Below are positions 41,860-50,611 of a stretch of DNA of 64,000 bases, piece by piece. Under the pieces are notes generated by a model. It did not search any database. It was not told where the DNA came from and saw only the letters and a list, made by a program, of their open reading frames with translations. Within the stretch, counting starts at the first letter, position 1, and each line of letters begins with the position of its first letter. A program made the position numbers and the translations under genes. This stretch comes from Bradyrhizobium sp. CCBAU 53421 (GTDB lineage Bacteria > Pseudomonadota > Alphaproteobacteria > Rhizobiales > Xanthobacteraceae), in assembly GCF_015291625.1 (NCBI RefSeq), contig NZ_CP030047.1:5270001-5334000 (forward strand), in the 5' to 3' direction.

Positions 41860-42522
41860 ATGCGCGGTAAGCACGAGGATCACAGCACGGAAACGCTGGC
41901 CACAGGCCCAGCGTGCGTTGAAATCCCGGCCATCGAGCCTGCCCGCCACGGCTCGCCAACGACAAGCAACCGCGGCTGGGCGCCGTTGCTCGAAGCCTGC
42001 CTTGCCGACTTCAAGGACGCCACCGAGGCCGGTGATACCGCGTGCATTCCTGCGCTGGTCAAGATCGTTGCTGACCTTGCGCTGATCGAGCGCGGCGCGA
42101 TCCGGCCGGGCAGCCGCCGCGCCCAGCAGGCGCTGCGGGTCGGCCGGCTCAGCCTGGCGCGCCGCCTGATCACGCGCCATCTCGAAAAGCCGGCGCTGTC
42201 GCCAGGCATGATCGCCGAGATGCTCGGCGTCTCGATCCGCTACGTGCACGTCTTGTTCGAGACGACGGGGGCGAGCTTCTCGCAGACCGTCACCGCCCAG
42301 CGCCTGAGCGAGAGCCGCAGGCTGCTGTGCGAGAAGCCGCCGCGGCCGATCGCCGACATCGCCCTCTCCTGCGGGTTCGGCAGCCTCGCGACCTTCTACC
42401 GGATATTCAGCACATCCGAGGGCCTGACGCCCGGCGAATTCAGGGGGAAAAGCGGCACGGACGCCCTCGCCGACGCCTCACCATCCGGTCCGGGGGTGGT
42501 GATTCATTTGACCGCCAAATGA
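41860..42522 (+). CDS. Short AraC-family regulator lacking the sensing domain
   Basis: A 220-residue protein whose C-terminal two thirds is colinear with the upstream AraC gene. Shared features are ALIERGAIRPGSRRAQQAL, LSLARRLITRHL, an HTH (IAEMLGVSIRYVHVLFETTG), IADIALSCGFGSLATFYRIF, and LTPGEF. The N-terminal ligand-binding half is missing and is replaced by about 45 unrelated polar residues. It could be a DNA-binding competitor of the full-length paralogue. The start at 41860 follows AGGGG; an in-frame ATG at 41836 would add 8 residues. Confidence 0.8.
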   Translation: MRGKHEDHSTETLATGPACVEIPAIEPARHGSPTTSNRGWAPLLEACLADFKDATEAGDTACIPALVKIVADLALIERGAIRPGSRRAQQALRVGRLSLARRLITRHLEKPALSPGMIAEMLGVSIRYVHVLFETTGASFSQTVTAQRLSESRRLLCEKPPRPIADIALSCGFGSLATFYRIFSTSEGLTPGEFRGKSGTDALADASPSGPGVVIHLTAK

Positions 42523-42585
42523 CGGAAATGACGGTTATTTTGGCGAAAACGTTAAGCTTTTTCGGCTATCCGGCCGGTTCCAAGA

Positions 42586-42613
42586 TTGACTTTACCGGTT
42601 TCGCCCCTATGTT
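42586..42613 (+). promoter_or_regulatory. Promoter of rhlE with long 5' UTR
   Basis: -35 TTGACT (42586-42591), a 16-nt spacer, and -10 TATGTT (42608-42613). It predicts a 5' UTR of about 155 nt before the helicase ATG at 42776, long for this genome. Confidence 0.5.
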
Positions 42614-42775
42614 GCGGGGCAACGCGGCCCTCGGATCGAAACGCGATTCGTCAGGTTTGCCGTCCGTCAGCGTTAGTCAGAGCCCCCGAGCTTTATAGAA
42701 AAGCGAGCCGTTTCGGGGCCGAACGCGACAGCCTTTTACCTTCGATTCCGAACGGCGGTTTCGACCAGAGGCTCA

Positions 42776-44257
42776 ATGTCTTTTTCCAATCTAGGCCTGT
42801 CCGATAAGGTCCTCGCCGCAGTTGCGGCAACCGGTTACACCAACCCCACTCCCATCCAGGAACAGGCAATCCCGCACGTTCTCGCCCGGCGCGACGTCCT
42901 CGGCATTGCCCAGACCGGCACCGGCAAGACCGCTGCCTTCGTTCTCCCGATGCTCACTCTCCTCGAGAAGGGCCGCGCCCGGGCACGGATGCCCCGCACC
43001 CTGATCCTCGAGCCGACCCGCGAGCTTGCCGCGCAGGTGAAGGAGCAGTTCGACAAATACGGCGCCGGTCAGAAATTGAACGTGGCGCTGCTGATCGGCG
43101 GCGTCTCGTTCGGCGACCAGGACTCCAAGCTGATGCGTGGCGTCGACGTCCTGATCGCAACGCCCGGCCGCCTGCTCGACCACACCGAACGCGGCGGACT
43201 GCTGCTCACCGGCGTCGAGCTGCTGGTCATCGACGAAGCCGACCGCATGCTCGACATGGGCTTCATCCCCGACATCGAGCGCATCTGCAAGCTCGTCCCG
43301 TTCACGCGGCAGACCCTGTTCTTCACCGCGACGATGCCGCCGGAAATCAGCCGCATCACCGAGACCTTCCTGCACAATCCGGCCCGGATCGAAGTCTCCA
43401 AGCCGGCGACCACCGCCGTCACCGTGACGCAATTGCAGGTTCCGGCCGGTCGCGAAGCGCATGACAAGCGCGAGATCCTCCGCCGCCTGCTGCGCGAGGC
43501 CAAGGATCTCAACAACGCGATTATCTTCTGCAATCGCAAGCGCGAAGTCGCCGTCCTTCACAAATCACTGCAGAAGCACGGCTTCAGTGTCGGCGCCCTG
43601 CACGGCGATATGGATCAATCCGCCCGCACCGCGGCCCTCGATCAATTCCGCAAAGGCGAGATTCCGCTGCTCGTCGCCTCCGACGTCGCGGCCCGCGGTC
43701 TCGACATTCCCGCGGTGAGCCACGTCTTCAACTTCGACGTCCCGCATCACCCCGACGATTACGTCCACCGCATCGGCCGCACCGGCCGCGCCGGACGCAC
43801 CGGCACCGCGATCTCCATCGTCACCTCGCTCGATAGCAAGTCGATGACTGCGATCGAGAAGCTGATCGGCCAGCCGATCCCGCGCGCCGAGGGCGACTAC
43901 GCCGTTCACAGCGAGGCCTCCGACGAGGACGCCGCACCGCGCCGCTCGCGCAGCCGCGAAGGTTCGCGCGATGGCGCCCGCGGCGGCCGCAAGCCGCGGC
44001 GCGAGCGCGAACCACGCCACGGTGAGCGCGAGGCGCGTCACGGTGAGCGCGAGCCGCGTCAGGACCAAGAGCCACGCCAGGAGCGTGCCGCCAAGCCGGA
44101 GCGCGAGCCGCGCCAGGGCCGCAACACCACCCCGTCGCATGTGCCGTCGATCGGGCGTGCCGAACCACGCCGGCCGCAGCGCGAGGTCGACCACGAGCCG
44201 GCCGATCATTCGCACCTGCCCGCCTTCCTGCTGCGACCTGTCCGCGCACGCGCGTAA
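42776..44257 (+). CDS. rhlE: DEAD-box RNA helicase, RhlE type
   Basis: A 493-residue ATP-dependent RNA helicase. It has the Q motif region NPTPIQEQAIP, Walker A AQTGTGKT, PTRELAAQ, VATPGRLLDH-like IATPGRLLDHTERG, motif II DEAD (VIDEADRMLDMGF), motif III as TAT (FFTATMP), and motif VI HRIGRTGRAGRTG. The C-terminal 110 residues are an Arg/Glu-rich disordered tail with a heptapeptide repeat (EREPRHG). It is probably involved in ribosome assembly or RNA turnover and cold adaptation. The long 5' UTR suggests post-transcriptional control. Confidence 0.93.
   Translation: MSFSNLGLSDKVLAAVAATGYTNPTPIQEQAIPHVLARRDVLGIAQTGTGKTAAFVLPMLTLLEKGRARARMPRTLILEPTRELAAQVKEQFDKYGAGQKLNVALLIGGVSFGDQDSKLMRGVDVLIATPGRLLDHTERGGLLLTGVELLVIDEADRMLDMGFIPDIERICKLVPFTRQTLFFTATMPPEISRITETFLHNPARIEVSKPATTAVTVTQLQVPAGREAHDKREILRRLLREAKDLNNAIIFCNRKREVAVLHKSLQKHGFSVGALHGDMDQSARTAALDQFRKGEIPLLVASDVAARGLDIPAVSHVFNFDVPHHPDDYVHRIGRTGRAGRTGTAISIVTSLDSKSMTAIEKLIGQPIPRAEGDYAVHSEASDEDAAPRRSRSREGSRDGARGGRKPRREREPRHGEREARHGEREPRQDQEPRQERAAKPEREPRQGRNTTPSHVPSIGRAEPRRPQREVDHEPADHSHLPAFLLRPVRARA
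44003..44065 (+). repeat. Three 21-bp in-frame repeats in the rhlE tail
   Basis: Three tandem 21-bp units encode EREPRHG, EREARHG and EREPRQD. A degenerate fourth unit follows (QEPRQER). The repeats expand the basic/acidic tail of the helicase in steps of seven residues. Confidence 0.8.
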
Positions 44258-44573
44258 GGTCTGCTGTGTTGCCGCCGCGTCAGCGGCGGCAGTCCGTGCG
44301 ATTTGCGCGACCGCCGGCGAACCACTCCCACCCCGATCCGCCACGTTTGAAGCAAATGCGCACGGTTTTCGCAGCGCCATCGCGCGCAAGGGAAAGGCTT
44401 CCGAAAAGCCCCGGTCGATTCGCAACGGGGGAGCGTTCGTACGACGATAGTCGCGGCGAAATCCCCGTAGTTCCACTGTTTACCTTGCTTTCATCCTCGT
44501 CCCGTACCGTCGCGCCAATAGTTTAATTATTGCCGCCGGACACGACCGGCATGGGTGCATTGGGGACGTAACA
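44258..44573 (+). other. Intergenic region between rhlE and diguanylate cyclase
   Basis: 316 bp without a convincing gene. A perfect hairpin GCCGCCGC/GCGGCGGC (44271-44290, 4-nt loop) lies 13 bp after the rhlE stop and may be its terminator, though no T-run follows. The rest is moderately AT-rich near 44510-44535 (AATAGTTTAATTATTG), where the promoter of the GGDEF gene probably lies. No clean -35/-10 pair stands out. Confidence 0.5.
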
Positions 44574-45641
44574 GTGGTCAAACTACTGGACGAACACGAA
44601 CGTACGTTGGCCTTTGCCGAAGTCGCGCTTGGCCAGATCCGCTCGCTTCGCCAGACCGCCGTCCCGCGCAACTACGAGATCTGGTACGTCTACGCGACCG
44701 GATACAACGCACCGCTCAACAAGGTCATCAACGAGACGCTGGCGCGCAGCGGCAAGCTCTCTGAATCCGATCTCGAGCAGATCTACGAAACCTACCTTTC
44801 GCACATCAAGACCTCGGACCGCATCGACAAGGTCGGCGCGCGCGTCATCGGCGAGATCGATGCCGTCATGCGGCTGATCACCGATGCGCTCGGCGTGTCC
44901 GCGACCTACGACGCCAGCCTGGCCGGCGCCACCGATCGGCTCTCGACTGCGACCACCCGCGACCAGATCAAGGCCATCGTCGAGGCGCTCGCCAAATCGA
45001 CGCGCGAGATGCGCGAGACCAATCAGGCCCTGGAGAACCGGCTCGCGCTGTCGAAGTCGGAGATCAGCGACCTGCAACACAGCCTCGAGGCGATCCGCGC
45101 CGAGAGCCTGACCGATCCGCTCACCGGCCTCGGCAACCGGAAATATTTCGACCGCTCGATCGACATGGCGGTGCAGGCCGCATTGGCCAGCGGCGAGCCG
45201 CTGTCGCTGCTGATGTTCGACATCGATCACTTCAAGTCGTTCAACGATTCCTACGGCCATCTCACCGGCGATCAGGTGCTGCGGCTGGTGGCGCAGTCGC
45301 TGAAGCAGACCATCAAGGGCCAGGACATCACCGCCCGCTATGGCGGCGAGGAATTCGCGGTCGTGCTGCCGAACACCGCGCTGCGCCAGGCGCTGACGGT
45401 CGCCGACCATATCCGGCGCGCCGTGATGGCCAAGGAGCTGAAGAAGAAGTCGACCGGCGAGATCCTCGGCCGCGTCACGATCTCGGTCGGCGTCTCCATG
45501 CTGAAGCCGGCCGACGACACGGATTCCCTGATCGATCGCGCCGACGCCTGCCTTTACGCCGCCAAGCGCGCCGGCCGCAACCGCGTGATCTGCGAAACCG
45601 ACCCGGAATACAGCGCCGAGACCCAGACCCGGGTGGCGTGA
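44574..45641 (+). CDS. Diguanylate cyclase (GGDEF domain)
   Basis: A 355-residue cytosolic enzyme that makes cyclic di-GMP. Residues 1-170 are all-helical with a coiled-coil linker (REMRETNQALENRLALSKSEISDLQ), without membrane segments. The GGDEF domain (about 180-345) has DPLTGLGNRKYFD, the metal-binding FDIDHFKSFND and the active-site GGEEF at 257-261. The allosteric RxxD I-site is degenerate (KGQD), so product inhibition may be absent. The GTG start is the first codon of the conserved N-terminus. The helical N-domain resembles those of alphaproteobacterial cyclases; its signal is unknown. Confidence 0.93.
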   Translation: MVKLLDEHERTLAFAEVALGQIRSLRQTAVPRNYEIWYVYATGYNAPLNKVINETLARSGKLSESDLEQIYETYLSHIKTSDRIDKVGARVIGEIDAVMRLITDALGVSATYDASLAGATDRLSTATTRDQIKAIVEALAKSTREMRETNQALENRLALSKSEISDLQHSLEAIRAESLTDPLTGLGNRKYFDRSIDMAVQAALASGEPLSLLMFDIDHFKSFNDSYGHLTGDQVLRLVAQSLKQTIKGQDITARYGGEEFAVVLPNTALRQALTVADHIRRAVMAKELKKKSTGEILGRVTISVGVSMLKPADDTDSLIDRADACLYAAKRAGRNRVICETDPEYSAETQTRVA

Positions 45642-45664
45642 TCCGCCGCTTGACGTCCTCCACC

Positions 45665-45749
45665 GTCATTGCGAGCGAAGCGAAGCAATCCATCGCGCCG
45701 CATATGCGGAAGAATGGATTGCTTCGTCGCTATCGCTCCTCGCAATGAC
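45665..45749. repeat. Dispersed palindromic repeat, family A copy 2
   Basis: An 85-bp copy of the element at 16071-16154, with the same termini GTCATTGCGAG/CTCGCAATGAC, AAGCAATCC arms and CATATGCGG centre. It again sits between convergent genes (GGDEF and TfoX-N). Confidence 0.85.
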
Positions 45750-45771
45750 GTGGATGTATTCAGCCTCGGGA

Positions 45772-46248
45772 TCAGGACCTTTTCGCTGGCGCCCGCTTCT
45801 TCCTGGCTGGCGGCCTCCTCGCGGCCGCCTTCTTCAGTGTTGCCTTCATTGCGGCGCTCTTCTTCGCTGCAGCCTTCTTCGCCGGCGTCTTCGCCTTTCC
45901 CGCAGCGGCCCGTTTCCTCGGCCGCTTGCGCAGCGCGGCGCGCTGGGCGGCGCCGAGCGCCGAACGTGCCCAGACCGCGAGCTCCTCGGCATCGTCGAAC
46001 AACCGCGCCGGCAGCTGCCAGTAGGAGTTCACCGTGACGGTCTTCGAACTCGTCTGGTACTGGAACGGCCCGCAGCCTTCGGCCTCGAATTGCGGGATGG
46101 TCTCCTCGTCGGCGCGGAAGTAGAGCCCAGCCCGCAAAGCCAGCGCGAAGTTGGTGCCATCAGCGGAGATGCCGTAGCCGGAGAACATCCGGCGCAGCGT
46201 GACCGGGCCGAAATCGGCGAACAGGTCGGTCAGGAATTCGCGGTCCAT
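45772..46248 (-). CDS. TfoX/Sxy N-terminal domain protein with histone-H1-like tail
   Basis: A 158-residue protein. Residues 1-95 are a TfoX_N domain (DREFLTDLFADFGPVTLRRMFSGYGISADG, LYFRADEETIPQFEAEGCGPFQYQ), a fold found in the competence regulator Sxy and many uncharacterised proteins. Residues about 108-158 are Lys/Ala/Pro-rich (AKTPAKKAAAKKSAAMKAT), strongly resembling the C-terminal tail of histone H1, so nucleic-acid binding is likely. GAGG precedes the ATG at 46248. It is convergent with the GGDEF gene, with a family A repeat between. Confidence 0.8.
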   Translation of the reverse strand: MDREFLTDLFADFGPVTLRRMFSGYGISADGTNFALALRAGLYFRADEETIPQFEAEGCGPFQYQTSSKTVTVNSYWQLPARLFDDAEELAVWARSALGAAQRAALRKRPRKRAAAGKAKTPAKKAAAKKSAAMKATLKKAAARRPPARKKRAPAKRS

Positions 46249-46261
46249 GTGCGTGCCTCGT

Positions 46262-46310
46262 GCCCCGGCTCTGCAGCGCAGCGTGGAACGATGCGCTGCA
46301 GAGCCGGGGC
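46262..46310. repeat. Perfect 19-bp inverted repeat
   Basis: GCCCCGGCTCTGCAGCGCA (46262-46280) and its exact complement (46292-46310) flank an 11-nt spacer. It lies between tfoX-like and sufA-like genes and can form a long hairpin. Confidence 0.85.
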
Positions 46311-46339
46311 CCATCGGCCTTTGCGCAATTGAGAAATGG

Positions 46340-46386
46340 GTCCCGGCTCTGCGATGCGGCGTTACACACCGCATCGCGTCCGGGAC
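46340..46386. repeat. Second, related palindromic element
   Basis: GTCCCGG/CCGGGAC outer arms and GCGATGCGG/CCGCATCGC inner arms, 30 bp after the previous repeat and ending 8 bp before the sufA-like stop. With the preceding element it forms a composite repeat that probably terminates the suf operon. Confidence 0.8.
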
Positions 46387-46393
46387 ACGATGT

Positions 46394-46792
46394 CTAAACC
46401 GTGGCCGGCTTGAGCTGAACCGATTCGCCGCAACCGCAGGCGGAGACCTGGTTCGGGTTGTTGAACACGAACTGGGCCTGCATCCTGTCGGCCACGTAGT
46501 CCATCTCGGTGCCGAGCAGGAACAGCACGGCCTTCGGATCGACCAGGATCTTCACGCCCTTGTCCTCGACCACTTCGTCGGTCGGACGGATCTCGTGGGC
46601 GTATTCGACGGTGTAGGACTGTCCGGCGCAGCCGCCGTTCTTGATGCCGACGCGCAGGCCGACGATCTCGGAATCGGCGCGCTTGGTCAGCTCGGTGATC
46701 CGCTCCGCCGCGGCGTCGGTCAGTTTCATGACCTGCGGGCGCGGCCGCTTCGGCTTGGCTGGGGTTGGTGAAGCTTGCGTCATGTCACTCAT
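46394..46792 (-). CDS. sufA: A-type iron-sulfur carrier (SufA/IscA-like)
   Basis: A 132-residue A-type carrier that accepts Fe-S clusters from SufBCD and passes them to apoproteins. The three cluster-binding cysteines are present: C55 in NGGCAGQSY, and C119 and C121 in SACGCGES. An N-terminal Pro/Lys-rich extension (about 20 residues) precedes the domain. It is the last gene of the suf operon, 55 bp after the sufT-like gene, and palindromic repeats follow. Confidence 0.9.
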   Translation of the reverse strand: MSDMTQASPTPAKPKRPRPQVMKLTDAAAERITELTKRADSEIVGLRVGIKNGGCAGQSYTVEYAHEIRPTDEVVEDKGVKILVDPKAVLFLLGTEMDYVADRMQAQFVFNNPNQVSACGCGESVQLKPATV

Positions 46793-46847
46793 GTGGTCAG
46801 TCCCAGCGGCAATTCAATCTCGAGCTTAGGTTCAATCCCCTAACGCA

Positions 46848-47219
46848 TCACCACATATTGAGGACGAGGCGCGCCTCATCCGACATCCGGTCCGGCGTCC
46901 AGGCCGGATCCCACACCAGATTGACGTTGACGACGCCGACGCCGGGAACGCTGGCGACCGCGTTCTCCACCATCTGCGGCAATTCGCCCGCGGCCGGGCA
47001 GTTCGGCGTGGTCAGGGTCATCAGGATGTCGACCGAGCGATCATCCTTGAGATCGACCTTGTAGATCAGGCCGAGCTCGTAGATGTCGGCCGGGATTTCC
47101 GGGTCGAACACCGTCTTCAGCGCCGCGACGATCTCGCCGCTCATGCGCTCGGTCTCCTCCGCCGGCAGTGCCGAGGTGGTTTCCATGGTGGCCGTCTTGA
47201 CTTCGGCTGTATCGGTCAT
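46848..47219 (-). CDS. SUF-associated MIP18/DUF59 protein (SufT-like)
   Basis: A 123-residue DUF59/MIP18-domain protein. The domain shows VFDPEIPADIYELGLIYKVDL and LTTPNCPAAGELPQMVENAV, containing the conserved reactive Cys. In SUF systems such proteins help in Fe-S maturation or transfer, in the cytosol. It overlaps the sufS stop by 4 bp, so it is translationally coupled. Confidence 0.9.
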   Translation of the reverse strand: MTDTAEVKTATMETTSALPAEETERMSGEIVAALKTVFDPEIPADIYELGLIYKVDLKDDRSVDILMTLTTPNCPAAGELPQMVENAVASVPGVGVVNVNLVWDPAWTPDRMSDEARLVLNMW

Positions 47220-48463
47220 GCGAACAATTCCCGCGCCTTGAGCAGCGCCTGCGCCAGATGGTCGACTTCTTCCCGTGTATTATACATCCCGAAGGACGCC
47301 CGGCAGGTGGCCGTGACGTTGAACCGCTCTAAAAGCGGCATCACGCAATGGGTGCCGGCGCGCACCGCGATGCCCTGGCGGTCGATCACGGTCGCAACGT
47401 CATGGGGATGCGCCCCCTTCATCTCGAAGGAGATCACCGGCCCCTTGTCGCGGGCGGTGCCGATCACGCGCAGCGAGTTGATCTCGCGCAGGCGCTCCTG
47501 CGCATAGGTCAAGAGCTCATGCTCATGCGCGGCAATGCGCTCCTTGCCGATCGAATTGACGTAGTCGATCGCGGCGCCCAGCCCGATCGCCTCGACGATC
47601 GGCGGCGTGCCGGCCTCGAACTTGTGCGGCGGATCGCCATAGGTGACCCAGTCCCTGGCCACTTCACGGATCATCTCGCCGCCGCCGTTGAACGGCCGCA
47701 TCGCCACCAGGTGCTCGTGCTTGGCATAGAGCGCGCCGATGCCGGTCGGCCCGTACACCTTGTGGCCGGTGAAGGCGTAGAAGTCGCAATCGAGGTCCTG
47801 GACGTCGATCGGAAGATGCACCGCGCCCTGTGCGCCGTCGACCAGCACCGGAATTCCGCGGGCGTGGGCGAGCCGGATCACCTCCTTGACCGGAACCAGC
47901 GTGCCGAGCGCGTTCGACATCTGGGTGATGGCGACGATCTTGGTGCGCGCCGTCAGGAGCTTCTCGAACTCCTCGATCAGGAAATTGCCCTCGTCGTCGA
48001 CCGGTGCCCACTTGATCACAGCACCCTGGCGCTCCCTCAGGAAGTGCCACGGCACGATGTTGGAGTGGTGCTCCATGATCGAGAGGACGATCTCGTCGCC
48101 CTCCTTGATGTTTTCCCCGCCCCAGGACGATGCGACGAGGTTGATCGCCTCGGTGACGTTGCGGGTGAAGACGATCTCTTCGTTACGGCCGGCATTGATG
48201 AACTGCGCGACCTTGCCGCGGGCGCCCTCATAGGCCTCCGTCGCCGCATTGGCGAGGTAATGCAGGCCGCGATGCACGTTGGCGTATTCGGACTTGTAAG
48301 CCTCGGTCATGCGGTCGAGCACCGCATTCGGCTTCTGCGCCGAGGCGGCGTTGTCGAGATAGACCAGCGGCTTGCCGTAGATCTGCATGGCGAGCGCCGG
48401 GAAATCCTGCCGCACCAGCGCGACGTCGTAAGAACCGTTGGCGACCGCCTTGTGCATGCTCAC
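47216..48463 (-). CDS. sufS: Cysteine desulfurase SufS
   Basis: A PLP enzyme of 415 residues that mobilises sulfur from cysteine for cluster assembly, group II type. The PLP lysine is K235 in FTGHKVYGPTG; the persulfide cysteine is C373 in RAGTHCVMPLLE, on the short group II loop. The N-terminal VYLDNAASAQKP and EHHSNIVPW motifs are intact. It overlaps both sufD (upstream) and the sufT-like gene by 4 bp. No sufE or sufU sulfur acceptor is present in this operon. A second, group I-like desulfurase opens the operon. Confidence 0.95.
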   Translation of the reverse strand: MSMHKAVANGSYDVALVRQDFPALAMQIYGKPLVYLDNAASAQKPNAVLDRMTEAYKSEYANVHRGLHYLANAATEAYEGARGKVAQFINAGRNEEIVFTRNVTEAINLVASSWGGENIKEGDEIVLSIMEHHSNIVPWHFLRERQGAVIKWAPVDDEGNFLIEEFEKLLTARTKIVAITQMSNALGTLVPVKEVIRLAHARGIPVLVDGAQGAVHLPIDVQDLDCDFYAFTGHKVYGPTGIGALYAKHEHLVAMRPFNGGGEMIREVARDWVTYGDPPHKFEAGTPPIVEAIGLGAAIDYVNSIGKERIAAHEHELLTYAQERLREINSLRVIGTARDKGPVISFEMKGAHPHDVATVIDRQGIAVRAGTHCVMPLLERFNVTATCRASFGMYNTREEVDHLAQALLKARELFA

Positions 48464-49782
48464 GCCCTCGCCTGAAGCCAGCGCTGTGCGGTGGCAATTG
48501 CGACCTCGCGCAACGCGTCGCTGGCAATGGTCTCGATCGCCTCGCCGACGAAGGCCTGGATCAGAAGCGCCTGCGCTTCCTTCTCCGGCAGGCCGCGGGC
48601 GCGCATGTAGAACAGCAGGCTCTCGTCGAGCGCGCCGGTGGTCGCACCGTGACCGCAGGTGACGTCGTCGGCGAAGATTTCCAGCTCCGGCTTGTTGTCG
48701 GCCTCCGCGTCATCGGACAGCAGCAGCGCGCGGGTCATCATCTTGGCGTCGGTCTTCTGCGCGTCCGGACGAACGATGATGCGGCCCTGGAACACGCTAT
48801 GCGCACGGTCGTCGACGACGGCACGGAAGATCTCGCGGCTCGCGCAGTGCGGCACCGCGTGATCCATGAACAGCGTGGTGTCGGCGTGCTGTGTGCCGTT
48901 GATCAGATTGACGCCGTTGGTCTCGACGTTGGAGCCCTCGCCGGCGCAGGTCACCGTCAGCTGGTAGCGGCTGACATGACCGCCCGAGGTCAGGCCGAAG
49001 GTGTTGAAATGGGCATGCGCCCCGAGCGACACGGTCGCCGAGGAAATGTTGAAGGCGTCGATGGCGTCCTCGACCAACCTGATGTGATCGAGCCGCGCAT
49101 TGTCGCCGATCGCGACAACCAGCCCGTCATGGGTCTGGTAGGCCTTGGCGCCCTCGCCGGCGAGATAGCTCTCCACCAGCGTCACGCCGGTATCGCGGCC
49201 GAGCCGCAGCAGCGAGCGCGTGAACATCGAGGCCGGCGCCGTGCCCGACGCGACGTGGACGATATGCAGCGGCTGAGCCAGCACCGTGCCATTGGCGATT
49301 TCGATGACGACGCCATCGGTCGCCATCGCGCCGTTCAGCGCGATCATTGGATTGGTGATGTCGGTAGCAAAGGCCTGCGCCGACAGCGCGCCGTCGCCGG
49401 CGTCGAGCACCTCGCGCAGCAGGCGGATGCCGAGGCCCTTTTCGAGATTGCCGAGATCGGAGAGATCGGGCGCGAACGCGCCATCGACCAGCACCAGGCG
49501 GCGCACGCCGTCGATCGCGCGCAGCTTGACGGCAGCGGCGGCACGCCCCAGCGCTGCGGCGTCCGGCGCAGGGGCCAGCGGCAGCACCTCGCGCATCAGC
49601 GCGCGCAGGTCGGTGTATTTCCAGTCCTCGATCCGGCGGTGCGGCAGGCCAAGGCGCTCATAGGCCTCGAATGCCTCGCGGCGCTGATCGGCGATCTTGC
49701 CCTTGCCCGGCAGACGGTCGCGCGCGACGGCGAATGCATCGCCCAGCGCGCGCCCGGTCTCGGTCTTTGCAACAACGTTCAT
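48460..49782 (-). CDS. sufD: Fe-S cluster scaffold subunit SufD
   Basis: A 440-residue subunit of the SufBC2D complex; the C-terminal beta-helix core with FGHGATTGALDESLLFYMRARGLPEKEAQALLIQAF-like sequence is characteristic (here CGHGATTGALDESLL). It lacks the SufB-type N-terminal features and is the paralogous partner that contacts SufB and SufC. It starts 17 bp after sufC and overlaps sufS by 4 bp. Confidence 0.93.
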   Translation of the reverse strand: MNVVAKTETGRALGDAFAVARDRLPGKGKIADQRREAFEAYERLGLPHRRIEDWKYTDLRALMREVLPLAPAPDAAALGRAAAAVKLRAIDGVRRLVLVDGAFAPDLSDLGNLEKGLGIRLLREVLDAGDGALSAQAFATDITNPMIALNGAMATDGVVIEIANGTVLAQPLHIVHVASGTAPASMFTRSLLRLGRDTGVTLVESYLAGEGAKAYQTHDGLVVAIGDNARLDHIRLVEDAIDAFNISSATVSLGAHAHFNTFGLTSGGHVSRYQLTVTCAGEGSNVETNGVNLINGTQHADTTLFMDHAVPHCASREIFRAVVDDRAHSVFQGRIIVRPDAQKTDAKMMTRALLLSDDAEADNKPELEIFADDVTCGHGATTGALDESLLFYMRARGLPEKEAQALLIQAFVGEAIETIASDALREVAIATAQRWLQARA

Positions 49783-49799
49783 CTGAGAACCCGTATCTG

Positions 49800-50552
<753 letters not shown>

Positions 50553-50611
50553 CTGATTTTTCCTGAACATCATCCGCAAGGCGCGTCGGCCGCGCCTTCG
50601 AGCGGGATGGA

